From contig CADCIQ010000027.1 in the NCBI GenBank assembly GCA_902801425.1, positions 1 to 39,743 on the forward strand: a DNA stretch of 39,743 nt. The letters are read 5' to 3'. Below are positions 32,591 to 39,743 of the stretch, in pieces (within the stretch, counting starts at the first letter, position 1; each line of letters opens with the position of its first letter). The translations under genes and the position numbers were made by a program. The stretch is from an uncultured Bacteroidales bacterium. GTDB taxonomy: Bacteria > Bacteroidota > Bacteroidia > Bacteroidales > Bacteroidaceae. The notes beneath the pieces are model-generated. The model ran no database searches. It saw only the letters and a list, made by a program, of their open reading frames with translations, and had not been told where the DNA came from.

Positions 32591-34015
32591 TTACTCCTGC
32601 GGATGTGCTCTTTCATACTCTATGGCTGCAAGGATGAAAGCACCGAGAGCCTTGCCCTCGGTTTGCATATCACGCTCCATTACTCGGCTTACATCAGGAC
32701 CGAGAAGATAGTAAGGAGCAGAGCCGTCACGTTTTTCCTTGCCTCCGAGACCTGCCGAGCGACAGCTACTTATGATGTCGATACCACCGAAAGGAGAACC
32801 ATCGTCCACGAGGACTGTCTCGATGAATCCGCGATAAGCCTTTTCGCACATGGCTGTATAATCATCTTCAAAAAGTCCGAGACGCATACCCTTATAGTAG
32901 GATGCTATGAAGAGAGCCGATGCCGAAGATTCAAGATAGTTATACTTTGGTGCCATGTCAACGCCCTTGTATGAGGTTGCATTATAGCCGGCACCTCTGT
33001 CAATGAGCTGATACCAGCAGCCAGTTCTCTGTTCCTGATACATGGCAATGCCTCTTGCAAGTTCGTTAAGATACTGGCGGAGAATGGTATAGTTCGTCGT
33101 GTTGTCAACCTTGGCTTTCTGCATTTCCTCAAGAACATCAACGAGAGCGAGGAAATACCAACCCTCAGCTCTTGCCCAGAACTCCTTGCTGCAACCAGTC
33201 TTTGGGTCTGCCCAGCAAGAAGAGAGCGAGTCGGTTGGAGTAGCAGAGAATGCGTGATATAGAAGATGCTTGTCGTTGTTCCAGAGATAGCTCCAAGTGA
33301 TGTTGAACTGATTGGTGATGAAATCCCAGTCACTCTCAGCACTTCCGGTTACGTTACGACCGTAGTTGATAAGCTGTGCCATAAGGGCAGGTCCCATATA
33401 CTGACCGTCGAGCCACATCTGGTTAGGGTAGCTCTTCTTGTGCCACATACCGCCACGAGCCTCTTCAAACTGTGAATCTGTGATGGTATATTTCTTGATA
33501 TGAGCCTGAAGGCCTTTTACGGCTGCATCAATGGCAAGTTCTGCCTTTATAGCCGTGGAATCGTTGCAGAAAGGGGCATAGAGACCGCCTTCCTTTGTGA
33601 GTGAATAGATAGGGAGGTAGATCTTGGCAGAGTTGAGGTCGTCAAGACTTCCGCCCTTGGTTGGTACCTTGTTGTAATAGAGATTGGCATACCACTCCAC
33701 GCTATAGAAAATGCTACGAGCCCATGCCTCCTGCTTGTAGAGGTCAACAGCTTCCATAGTGGCTTTGGCTACAAGTCCTGGCACATAGTCGAAAGTCGTC
33801 TTGCTCTTGCTGTCGAGAGGAGTATCTAAGGTGCCGTCCATAAGGAAGACTGGGAATCCCATTGGTTTCTTATTGCCGTAGAAGTCGTGTATCCTGGATT
33901 CAATAGCGAGGCGTGAATACCTTGTTTCCTCATTGAATTTTAGCGGTTTTGCTGAAGTACCTATCGGGAATAAAAATACTGTAATAAAAGTTGCTAAAAT
34001 TTGAAATGGTTTCAT
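32591..34015 (-). CDS. Unsaturated rhamnogalacturonyl hydrolase, GH105 (GH88/105) family
   Basis: A 474-residue secreted enzyme from the ATG at 34013-34015 (MKPFQILATF); the longer reading frame to 34099 would bury the signal peptide. The leader ends near residue 22 (FPIGTSA). The (α/α)6-barrel motifs of the family are present: the catalytic-Asp region NQMWLDGQYMGPALMAQL, FWARAEGWYFLALVDVL, GCWYQLIDRG and YLESSASALFIASYYKG. It removes the unsaturated uronate left at the non-reducing end by pectate or rhamnogalacturonan lyases, supplying the substrate for KduI. It is transcribed alone, convergent with the signalling cluster. A -7-like TAACTTTG on the minus strand (34097-34104) may serve it. 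Confidence 0.9.
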   Translation of the reverse strand: MKPFQILATFITVFLFPIGTSAKPLKFNEETRYSRLAIESRIHDFYGNKKPMGFPVFLMDGTLDTPLDSKSKTTFDYVPGLVAKATMEAVDLYKQEAWARSIFYSVEWYANLYYNKVPTKGGSLDDLNSAKIYLPIYSLTKEGGLYAPFCNDSTAIKAELAIDAAVKGLQAHIKKYTITDSQFEEARGGMWHKKSYPNQMWLDGQYMGPALMAQLINYGRNVTGSAESDWDFITNQFNITWSYLWNNDKHLLYHAFSATPTDSLSSCWADPKTGCSKEFWARAEGWYFLALVDVLEEMQKAKVDNTTNYTILRQYLNELARGIAMYQEQRTGCWYQLIDRGAGYNATSYKGVDMAPKYNYLESSASALFIASYYKGMRLGLFEDDYTAMCEKAYRGFIETVLVDDGSPFGGIDIISSCRSAGLGGKEKRDGSAPYYLLGPDVSRVMERDMQTEGKALGAFILAAIEYERAHPQE

Positions 34016-34096
34016 TTCTATATTTATATGTATTTTAATCATGAAAATAGTGCATATTAGTCTTTGGACTGGTGCACGTTTTAACATTTTCGAATG

Positions 34097-34104
34097 CAAA
34101 GTTA
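34097..34104 (-). promoter_or_regulatory. Candidate -7 box for the GH105 gene
   Basis: TAACTTTG on the minus strand, about 82 bases before the start codon. A matching -33 TTTG at the right distance is not evident, so the call is tentative. Confidence 0.4.
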
Positions 34105-34232
34105 GGAAAAAAAGTGGTATCTGAGATTAAATATTTGGTTAAAATTTCCTTATTTCGGGAAAAGTTAGTAAATTTGCACTAAAATAGTACTCCATGATGG
34201 CTGAATTGAAAAGTGGAGTTGCTAAAGAGACC

Positions 34233-34297
34233 CGGAAAACCAGGGGAAATGGATAATCTGGAATATCTGGATTTACTGGAAATCCTGGCTTTTCCGG
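34233..34297. repeat. 9-bp-period palindromic repeat upstream of glnS
   Basis: Five 9-base units GATAATCTG, GAATATCTG, GATTTACTG, GAAATCCTG, GCTTTTCCG follow each other (34252-34296). The outer ends CGGAAAACCAGG and CCTGGCTTTTCCGG are complementary apart from one inserted base. It ends 33 bases before the glnS start and could fold in the mRNA leader. Confidence 0.7.
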
Positions 34298-34329
34298 CGA
34301 ATTAAGAAAAATAACAAAAAAGATAATAT

Positions 34330-36081
34330 ATGGAAGAAATCAAGAATGAGGAGGAGAAGAAGAGCCTCAATTTCATAGAGCAGAAAGTGGAAAAGGATCT
34401 TGCTGAAGGCAAGAACGGAGGTCGTTTGCAGACTCGTTTCCCACCAGAGCCTAATGGCTATCTGCATATCGGTCATGCCAAGGCTATCGCACTCGACTTT
34501 GGCATAGCTCAGAAGTATGGTGGTGTTTGTAATCTTCGTATGGATGACACCAATCCTCAGAAAGAGGATACAGAATATGTAGAGGCTATCAAGCGCGATA
34601 TTGAGTGGCTCGGTTTCAAGTGGGGCAATATCCTGTATGCTTCTGACTATTTCCAGAAGCTCTGGGACCTCGCCGTAGAGCTTATCAAGCGTGGCAAGGC
34701 ATACGTTGACGAGCAGTCAGCCGAGGAAATCGCCGCACAGAAAGGAACTCCTACTCAGCCTGGTCAAAACTCACCATATCGTGATCGTCCTGTTGAGGAA
34801 AGCCTTGCTCTCTTCGAGGAGATGAACTCTGGCAATATGGAGCCTGGTAAGATGGTTCTCCGTGCTAAGATTGATATGGCAAGTCCAAATATGCACTTCC
34901 GTGATCCTATCATGTATCGTGTGCTCAATATGCCTCATTGGCGTACTGGCAATAAGTGGAATGCATATCCTATGTATGACTATACCCACGGCCAGTGTGA
35001 CTATTGGGAGGGCGTGACACATTCACTCTGTACATTAGAGTTCGTTAGCCATCGTCCACTCTATGACCTGTTCGTTGACTGGGCAAAGGAAGTGGCTGGC
35101 GATGATAAGCCTTTGGATGATAATCGTCCACGTCAGACTGAGTTCAACAAGCTCAACCTCACCCATATTCTTCTTTCAAAGCGTAACCTTCTTATGCTCA
35201 CGAAGGAAGGTGTTGTTTCCGGCTGGGATGATCCTCGTATGCCTACAATCTGCGGTTTCCGTCGCAGAGGCTACTCTCCAGAGGGAATCCTGAAGTTTAT
35301 TGATAAGATTGGCTATACAACCTTCGATGCTCTAAACGAGATGGCTCTTATGGAAAGTGCTATCCGTGAAGATCTTAACACACGCGCAACTCGCGTAAGT
35401 GCTGTTATTGATCCTGTGAAGCTCGTCATTACCAACTATCCGGAAGGCAAGACAGAGGAGCTTACGGCTATCAATAACCCAGAGGATGAGAATAGCGGTA
35501 CGCACGAGATAACCTTCTCTCGCAACCTTTGGATTGAGCGCGACGACTTCATGGAGGATGCTCCAAAGAAGTTCTTCCGTCTAGGTCCTGGTAAGGAGGT
35601 TCGTCTGAAGAATGCATATATCATCAAGTGCTCAGAGAATCCAGAAGAGTGTATCGTGAAGGATGCAGAGGGCAATATCGTTGAGATTCATGCAGAATAT
35701 ATCCCTGAGACAAAGACAGGTGAGGCTAATGCTAATATGAAGATCAAGGGAAAGACTATCCATTGGGTTAGCGTTGACCATTGCGTAGAGGCAGAGGTAA
35801 GGAACTATGACCGCTTGTGGATGGTAGAGAACCCTCGCGATGAGGTTGCCAACTACTCTAAGAGCCTCGGCAAGGAGCGTATCGATATAGAGGATATGCG
35901 TCATTTCATCAACCCTAACTCTCTTGAGATCAAGACAGCATACGTTGAGAAATGGCTCACTAACGCCAAGCCTCTCGACTATCTCCAGTTCCAGCGTATC
36001 GGCTACTACAACGTAGATTTCGACTCAACGCCTGAGAAACTTGTGTTCAACAAGACGGTGGGGTTGAAGAGTAGTAAATAA
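34330..36081 (+). CDS. glnS: Glutaminyl-tRNA synthetase
   Basis: A 583-residue class I synthetase charging tRNA-Gln. The HIGH motif (46-49 in PPEPNGYLHIGHAKA) and the KMSKS equivalent LLSKRNL are intact, as are the Gln-specific acceptor region (RMDDTNPQKEDTEYVEAIKRDIEWLGF) and the two C-terminal anticodon-binding β-barrels (EVRLKNAYIIKC, GKTIHWVSVDHCVEAEVRNYDRLW). Length fits GlnRS rather than GluRS. No operon partner upstream; a period-9 palindrome lies in the leader. Confidence 0.96.
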   Translation: MEEIKNEEEKKSLNFIEQKVEKDLAEGKNGGRLQTRFPPEPNGYLHIGHAKAIALDFGIAQKYGGVCNLRMDDTNPQKEDTEYVEAIKRDIEWLGFKWGNILYASDYFQKLWDLAVELIKRGKAYVDEQSAEEIAAQKGTPTQPGQNSPYRDRPVEESLALFEEMNSGNMEPGKMVLRAKIDMASPNMHFRDPIMYRVLNMPHWRTGNKWNAYPMYDYTHGQCDYWEGVTHSLCTLEFVSHRPLYDLFVDWAKEVAGDDKPLDDNRPRQTEFNKLNLTHILLSKRNLLMLTKEGVVSGWDDPRMPTICGFRRRGYSPEGILKFIDKIGYTTFDALNEMALMESAIREDLNTRATRVSAVIDPVKLVITNYPEGKTEELTAINNPEDENSGTHEITFSRNLWIERDDFMEDAPKKFFRLGPGKEVRLKNAYIIKCSENPEECIVKDAEGNIVEIHAEYIPETKTGEANANMKIKGKTIHWVSVDHCVEAEVRNYDRLWMVENPRDEVANYSKSLGKERIDIEDMRHFINPNSLEIKTAYVEKWLTNAKPLDYLQFQRIGYYNVDFDSTPEKLVFNKTVGLKSSK

Positions 36082-36084
36082 AAA

Positions 36085-36194
36085 TAAATGAAAAATGAAA
36101 AATTATAAAATGAAAAATACGTGATAGCATCTATCGCGAACCTGAACACATCAGGATTGTAATCTGTATTTTTCATTTTATAATTTTTCATTTA
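36085..36194. repeat. TGAAAAA-armed intergenic inverted repeat (family C, copy 3)
   Basis: The left arm (36085-36120) and right arm (36166-36194) are perfectly complementary over about 28 bases. The core holds a smaller CCTGA/TCAGG hairpin and ends TGTAATCT as in copy 2. It fills the glnS to TPR-gene gap and may terminate transcription in both directions. Confidence 0.8.
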
Positions 36195-36204
36195 TCACTT
36201 AAAT

Positions 36205-37746
36205 ATGATCCCTTCCGATTTTCAACGATACATAAGATCAAATGAGTTCAAGGAGCTCCTTGCGAAGGTGCAAGGGGCAATGGAACAGGGCGCCGGAGAA
36301 TACTTCGACGCTGATGATCTTGTAGATGTTGCAGAATACTTCCATGTGAAGGGTGATGAGCCAATGGCAGAGAAGGTGGTTGACTATCTCCTTACGCTGT
36401 TTCCTGACAATGAGAAGGGACTTGTGTTCAAGGCACGTACCGCCATTATGGCTGATAAGGTAGGGGAGGCTGAGAATATCTCAAAACTCCTTGTTGATGC
36501 GGATATAGTTGATGCCGTCTATCTAAAGGCGGAGATAATGCTTTGTCGGGAAAAGGCTGACGAGGCTCAGCAGTTGCTCGTGGATAAGTGTCCTGAACTC
36601 CCAGAGGATTCTATGGGAGAGACGGGAAATCTCGGTTCTGCATTTGCTGATGATGACGATGATGATGAAGAGGAGTGCTCGCCTTCTGATGTGTTCAACG
36701 ACTATGTGCTTGATGTCACGCTGCTTATGTGCGATTATCGCCAATGGGACTATGCCGACTACTGGCTTTCAAGAGTCTCTGACGAGACATATTGTGAGGA
36801 GGGTGACTATCTTGAGGCAAAGGCAAGGATATTGACTGCTCGTGAACAGTATGCCGAGGCTATCGACTATTGGAACAAGAGTATCGATGTGGATGCCTAC
36901 TCGCTTATGGCTTGGCTTCAACTGGCTCAATGTCAGTATCATCTGGGACTTACCCATGATGCCCTCCAAAGTGCTGAGTATGCTGAGGCTATCCAGCCAA
37001 ATCTCCCGGAGGTCTATCTAAGCAAAGGAAACTGCCTCTTTGCTCTCGGGGATAACGAAGGAGCAAAGAATGCTTTTGAGCATTATCTCACACTTGTGCC
37101 GTTCGATGTTCAGGGCGAGGTTTTACTAGCCTCTGTGCTTTTTGCTATGGAGGATTATGCTAATGCTGAATCGCATATTCAGGAGTCAATATTCTCTCTT
37201 GAGCAAGAGCATGACGATCTTGATGGTTCTGTGCCTGAGATAGTCAGGATGGAGGTGTATCGTCAGGCTGCCTATATCGCGGCAGCACAGGGTAAGGAGG
37301 GCGATGCCATGTTCTATGCCGACAGACTTGAGATGTGTGGCGTAGCGGAATATAAGGTGCTTCTGCTTCGTGGTGGCATAAAGCTCGAACAGCATGACAT
37401 GCAAGCGGCATACGACTATTTCAACAAGGCTCTTATAAAGACTGATAATGATCCGCAGACATATATCAAGATCGGCTGTATGTTTGTTGATGCAAGCGCA
37501 TACGAGGTTGGTTATCAGGTTCTTTTCGAGACAAAGCGCATTCTTTCTGAGTGTGGTGTTGAGATGGATTCCGGCTTTGAACGCCTTGCATTCGCGGCTC
37601 TAAAGACAAATCATCGTGAAGAATATCTTGAAGCCTTGGCAAAGGCGATAGAGACAAATCCTACAGATACAATGACAATCTTCTCTACACACTTCCCGAA
37701 GGAACTGCCCATGAAAGAGTGGGTGGAGTGGGAGAGAAAGCAATAG
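36205..37746 (+). CDS. Cytoplasmic TPR-repeat protein
   Basis: A 513-residue protein made mainly of tetratricopeptide helices; recognisable units include ARILTAREQYAEAIDYWNKSIDVDAYSLMAWLQLAQCQYHLG, then EAIQPNLPEVYLSKGNCLFALGDNEGAKNAFEHYLTL, and later GGIKLEQHDMQAAYDYFNKALIKTDNDPQTYIKIG. An acidic run (ADDDDDDEEE, near residue 150) interrupts the repeats. No signal peptide, membrane segment or enzyme domain. Such proteins act as scaffolds; the partner is unknown. Its stop lies close to an inverted pair of family B repeats. Confidence 0.85.
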   Translation: MIPSDFQRYIRSNEFKELLAKVQGAMEQGAGEYFDADDLVDVAEYFHVKGDEPMAEKVVDYLLTLFPDNEKGLVFKARTAIMADKVGEAENISKLLVDADIVDAVYLKAEIMLCREKADEAQQLLVDKCPELPEDSMGETGNLGSAFADDDDDDEEECSPSDVFNDYVLDVTLLMCDYRQWDYADYWLSRVSDETYCEEGDYLEAKARILTAREQYAEAIDYWNKSIDVDAYSLMAWLQLAQCQYHLGLTHDALQSAEYAEAIQPNLPEVYLSKGNCLFALGDNEGAKNAFEHYLTLVPFDVQGEVLLASVLFAMEDYANAESHIQESIFSLEQEHDDLDGSVPEIVRMEVYRQAAYIAAAQGKEGDAMFYADRLEMCGVAEYKVLLLRGGIKLEQHDMQAAYDYFNKALIKTDNDPQTYIKIGCMFVDASAYEVGYQVLFETKRILSECGVEMDSGFERLAFAALKTNHREEYLEALAKAIETNPTDTMTIFSTHFPKELPMKEWVEWERKQ

Positions 37747-37751
37747 CCACA

Positions 37752-37804
37752 GCCCCTCACCCGTCCTACGGACACCCTCTCCCCAAGTGGCGAGGGAAAA
37801 GTTA
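37752..37804 (-). repeat. Family B repeat (copy B6), left arm of a gene-less pair
   Basis: On the minus strand the second stem is GTCC-GTA-GGAC, another compensated version of GCCC/GGGC. The outer end is GAGGGGC and the inner end GTTA. Confidence 0.85.
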
Positions 37805-37880
37805 CTCTTAGAGAGACAAAAGGTTAGAAATTATAAAAAAAACAACAATTAAAATAGTATATTCTCAATAACGAATAATG

Positions 37881-37936
37881 GTAACTCATCCCTCGCCCCT
37901 TGGGGAGAGGGTGCCCGTAGGGCGGGTGAGGGGCCG
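37881..37936 (+). repeat. Family B repeat (copy B7), right arm of a gene-less pair
   Basis: Begins GTAACTCATCCCTCGCCCC, with stems CCCC/GGGG and GCCC-GTA-GGGC, and ends GGTGAGGGGCCGT 12 bases before the DedA start, so it probably sits in that gene's leader. Confidence 0.85.
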
Positions 37937-37948
37937 TGTTTTTAATGT

Positions 37949-38560
37949 ATGTTCTCATCACTTCTATCAAATCTTAATTACCCAACGATCTTTTTCTTGA
38001 TGCTGTTGGAGAGTACCGTGATACCGGTACCGTCAGAACTCGTAGTATCACCTGCAGCCTATCATGCTGCTGGTGGAAGTCTTAATGTATGGCTCGTGAT
38101 ATTGTTTGCCACTATCGGTGCTGATTGTGGTGCGACAATCAACTATCTCGCGGGCAAGTATCTCGGTCGTCCTGTCATCTACCGCTTTGCAAATAGCAAA
38201 TGGGGCAAGATGTGCCTTCTTAATCAGGAGAAGGTGGAGAAGAGCGAGAAGTATTTCGATGATCATGGTAAGGTTGCAACCATAACAGGTCGTCTCATTC
38301 CTGGCATCCGCCATCTCATCAGTATTCCTGCCGGTTTGGCAAGGATGAACTTTGGCAGTTTCCTTCTCTTCACTACTATTGGAGCGGGCGTATGGAATTG
38401 TATTCTTGCTGCTCTTGGTTGGTATCTTTATAGCGTTGTGCCAGAGGATCAGCTTGAGGGCAAGATACTTGAATATGGCGAGTATATCAAATATGCCATC
38501 ATCGCGCTTGTTCTCCTTGCTGTTGTCTATTTCTTTGTAAAGCATAAGATGAAGAAATAA
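37949..38560 (+). CDS. DedA-family membrane protein
   Basis: A 203-residue inner-membrane protein of the DedA (VTT/SNARE-associated) family, linked in other bacteria to lipid flipping of undecaprenyl phosphate or phosphatidylethanolamine. The family signatures are present: ESTVIPVPSELVV near residue 21, GADCGATINYLAGKYLGRP, and the GRLIPGIRHLISIPAGLARM loop with its conserved Arg, followed by three C-terminal membrane helices. A terminator follows directly. Confidence 0.93.
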   Translation: MFSSLLSNLNYPTIFFLMLLESTVIPVPSELVVSPAAYHAAGGSLNVWLVILFATIGADCGATINYLAGKYLGRPVIYRFANSKWGKMCLLNQEKVEKSEKYFDDHGKVATITGRLIPGIRHLISIPAGLARMNFGSFLLFTTIGAGVWNCILAALGWYLYSVVPEDQLEGKILEYGEYIKYAIIALVLLAVVYFFVKHKMKK

Positions 38561-38579
38561 GTCTATCCTAATTATTCGT

Positions 38580-38616
38580 AAAAAGCCGTCTCACCTCCCA
38601 AGTGAGGCGGCTTTTT
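38580..38616 (+). terminator. Terminator of the DedA gene
   Basis: AAAAGCCGTCTCAC (from 38581) pairs with GTGAGGCGGCTTTTT with one G-T wobble; an A run before and a T run after make it usable on both strands. It lies 20 bases after the stop. Confidence 0.9.
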
Positions 38617-38626
38617 GTTCGTTCTT

Positions 38627-38725
38627 CCTCTGTAGATACTCCATACATACTCCATAGTTTCGATGGAGTATCTATGTAGTTGAGATGAAGTAATGATGGA
38701 GTATCTACGAAGAAAGTACCATGTA
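38627..38725. repeat. 11-bp-period palindromic repeat block (ACTCCATACAT type)
   Basis: Nine 11-base units fit from 38627: CCTCTGTAGAT, ACTCCATACAT, ACTCCATAGTT, TCGATGGAGTA, TCTATGTAGTT, GAGATGAAGTA, ATGATGGAGTA, TCTACGAAGAA, AGTACCATGTA. ACTCCAT on the left is the complement of ATGGAGT on the right. It directly follows the DedA terminator. Confidence 0.75.
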
Positions 38726-38837
38726 GCTGTTACGGATTCGTCTTGTCGCTGTTGAGTGATTTTAAAATGCTAAAAACGTGAGTTTGATGAATTTTTCTAT
38801 TCGTATGTCATTGAATATCATGTGGTTGAAAGAGCTC

Positions 38838-38877
38838 TGAACGTCGAAGAGGTCGGCGGCCGAAGGGAAAGCCAAGG
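38838..38877. repeat. Dispersed repeat family D, copy 2
   Basis: Matches 551-590 at 33 of 40 positions in the same orientation. A 67-codon minus-strand ORF covers it (38762-38965) but shows no protein-like features. Confidence 0.65.
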
Positions 38878-38928
38878 AGCGACACCTAAAAGGGTAGTCC
38901 TTTACCTCTCCCCTTCTCCTCCCATCCG

Positions 38929-38994
38929 GAATAAGAGTTGAATAAGAGTTGAATAAGAGTAGCATAAGAGTAACATAGGAGTTACATAAGACTC
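38929..38994. repeat. 11-bp tandem repeat GAATAAGAGTT
   Basis: Six direct units: GAATAAGAGTT twice, GAATAAGAGTA, GCATAAGAGTA, ACATAGGAGTT, ACATAAGACTC. The period equals that of the palindromic blocks, but the complementary half is weak here. Confidence 0.85.
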
Positions 38995-39063
38995 ACCATC
39001 GTGGTACTGAGCGGTGGTTTCGTCGCCGTAAACCTCGCGTCCGAGATCCTCCCTTTGACACTA

Positions 39064-39095
39064 CAAAGATAGTGATTTTTCACGAGATACACAAG
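39064..39095 (-). promoter_or_regulatory. Leftward promoter without a recognisable gene
   Basis: On the minus strand: CTTG (39092-39095), 20 bases, TATCTTTG (39064-39071). The transcript would cross the 11-bp repeat and family D copy at 38838-38994 and contains no convincing ORF. It could give a non-coding RNA or be the remnant of a lost gene. Confidence 0.6.
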
Positions 39096-39180
39096 TAAAA
39101 TAACGGTTATTTCATTCTCTTTCAAGCGTTTGCGTCAAGATGCGCAGCGTTGCGTAGAAACGGCATAGCAAATCGAGGGA

Positions 39181-39308
39181 AGTGGTGTAGTGGTGTAGTT
39201 GCTTCCTATATATAAATAAAAAAACAGGAAAATAAAATTGCATTACAACAAGTTATTTTTTGATTTTTCTCCTACCTCCTATATGGGCAACTACACCACT
39301 ACACCACT
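39181..39308. repeat. 8-bp-unit perfect 22-bp palindrome (GGTGTAGT type)
   Basis: AGTGGTGTAGTGGTGTAGTT plus GC (39181-39202) is perfectly complementary to 39287-39308. The 84-base interior is AT-rich. The unit GGTGTAGT shares TGTAGT with the locus at 32115-32262, so both appear to be one family. Confidence 0.85.
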
Positions 39309-39349
39309 TTTTCATATTTTACGTGTATTTTTGCAGAAAAAAGAATAAA

Positions 39350-39436
39350 GGAAACGGATTTATCAGATTTATCTGATAGCTGGCGCAATAATGTTTTGCG
39401 CTATTAAAATCGGATAAATCAGAATAATCCGTTTCC
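39350..39436. repeat. 9-bp-unit long palindrome with nested hairpin
   Basis: GGAAACGGATTTATCAG… (39350-39377) pairs with …CAGAATAATCCGTTTCC (39409-39436) with few mismatches. Arms show 9-base units CGGATTTAT, CAGATTTAT and ATCGGATAA, ATCAGAATA. A smaller GCGCAA/TTGCGC stem lies inside. Confidence 0.8.
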
Positions 39437-39659
39437 CTTTTTGGTCGGGAATATTAAAATCTCAGAGAGCGGAAATCGGTCTTACTTCTATCAAAAAAAA
39501 CATGCTCGAAAAATTCAAGCCAAACACATTTCCGATACCGAGCAGAGAATTATTTTTCCACAATTTTCAACAAGCTAAAGCCTGTTCAAAATCTTACCAA
39601 TCTCACAAACCATGCAAATCTAATTTCAAAGGATGAGCCACAATAACTCTTCTTTATTC

Positions 39660-39686
39660 GTCCCGAAAGATTAGAAAATTCGGGAC
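39660..39686. repeat. Perfect 8-bp hairpin GTCCCGAA
   Basis: GTCCCGAA (39660-39667) with TTCGGGAC (39679-39686). Lies beside the terminator at 39698-39727. The stretch 39437-39659 shows nothing else I can name. Confidence 0.6.
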
Positions 39687-39697
39687 AGAAACAAAAA

Positions 39698-39727
39698 AAA
39701 AGCGCAAATCATAAGACTTACGCTTTT
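39698..39727 (-). terminator. Terminator for a gene beyond the right edge
   Basis: AAAAGCG and CGCTTTT arms with an A run on the left, which on the minus strand is a run of nine Ts after the stem. It suggests that a leftward gene ends just outside the window. Confidence 0.7.
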
Positions 39728-39743
39728 AAGGGTGGAGGGTGGG

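Larger units (their letters stand above)
37752..37936. mobile_element. Gene-less inverted pair of family B repeats (MITE-like)
   Basis: B6 and B7 face each other with CGGCCCC-type ends outermost, as in the DUF559 element, but the interior is only about 76 AT-rich bases without an ORF. The pair at 5057-5239 has the same size (about 76 inner bases) with unrelated inner sequence. This fits a non-autonomous derivative of the DUF559 element; mobility is inferred. Confidence 0.55.

Noticed and set aside
37805-37880. Similarity between the 76-base interiors of the two gene-less B pairs
   Set aside because: The lengths are nearly equal (compare 5108-5183), but I see no base-level similarity, so equal spacing alone is not strong evidence.
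38762-38965. A 67-codon minus-strand open frame near the right end
   Set aside because: It spans the 11-bp tandem repeat and family D sequence, begins within the repeat, and shows no protein-like pattern.
1-39743. tRNA, rRNA, riboswitch or origin features
   Set aside because: I looked for cloverleaf ends, rRNA signatures and common riboswitch cores in the intergenic stretches and saw none that I could support.

Overview
The window looks like chromosomal DNA from a gut- or rumen-type Bacteroidales, most likely Prevotellaceae. The support is the housekeeping order DUF177-rpmF-fabH-era-der, several promoters of the Bacteroidetes type (TTTG, 19-21 bases, TAnnTTTG), Prevotella-style C-terminal tails on secreted proteins (…KGKKYVVK, …DGKKVFVK), and enzymes for pectin breakdown. 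There are 26 convincing protein genes. I see no rRNA, tRNA or CRISPR array.

Layout. 1-617: non-coding repeats and a terminator. 618-5156 (minus): uronate/pectin genes (signal-peptide-bearing KduI, orphan galactitol-type PTS IIC permease, DUF4861 protein) and a small lipoprotein. 5253-9954 (minus): der, an inserted DUF559 nuclease gene, era, fabH, rpmF, DUF177. 10219-12951 (plus): calcium-type P-type ATPase carrying four in-frame repeat insertions. 13416-21006 (plus): 1875-residue secreted LamG-type protein, a 65-residue peptide gene and a PL1 pectate lyase. 21865-31747 (plus): eight-gene signalling cluster with a hybrid histidine kinase, three more kinases, a GGDEF cyclase, a MATE transporter, a free HPt protein and a REC-GGDEF(degenerate)-EAL regulator. 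32591-34015 (minus): GH105-type unsaturated rhamnogalacturonyl hydrolase. 34330-38560 (plus): glnS, a TPR protein and a DedA membrane protein. 38561-39743: non-coding and repeat-rich.

How the genes fit together. PL1 lyase, GH105 hydrolase, KduI, the permease and DUF4861 form a scattered pectin/uronate route: cleave the backbone, release the unsaturated uronate, isomerise and import it. The signalling cluster could form a branched His-Asp phosphorelay ending in synthesis and hydrolysis of cyclic-di-GMP, which is uncommon in this phylum.

The most unusual content is the repeats. (1) Two related GC-rich hairpin families (A and B), sharing a CGGCC(T/C)CTC(A/C)CCCGCCC end, occur at least 14 times. 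Their stems covary. They occur as inverted pairs that always have the CGGCC end outermost, one pair bracketing the DUF559 nuclease gene between era and der. They also lie inside protein-coding sequence: four in-frame copies in the ATPase, one in a lipoprotein signal peptide, and one supplying a stop codon. This resembles a nuclease-associated mobile palindrome system. (2) A second class of intergenic palindromes is built from short units of fixed period (7, 8, 9 or most often 11 bp). The unit sequence differs at each locus, but period and mirror symmetry are kept.
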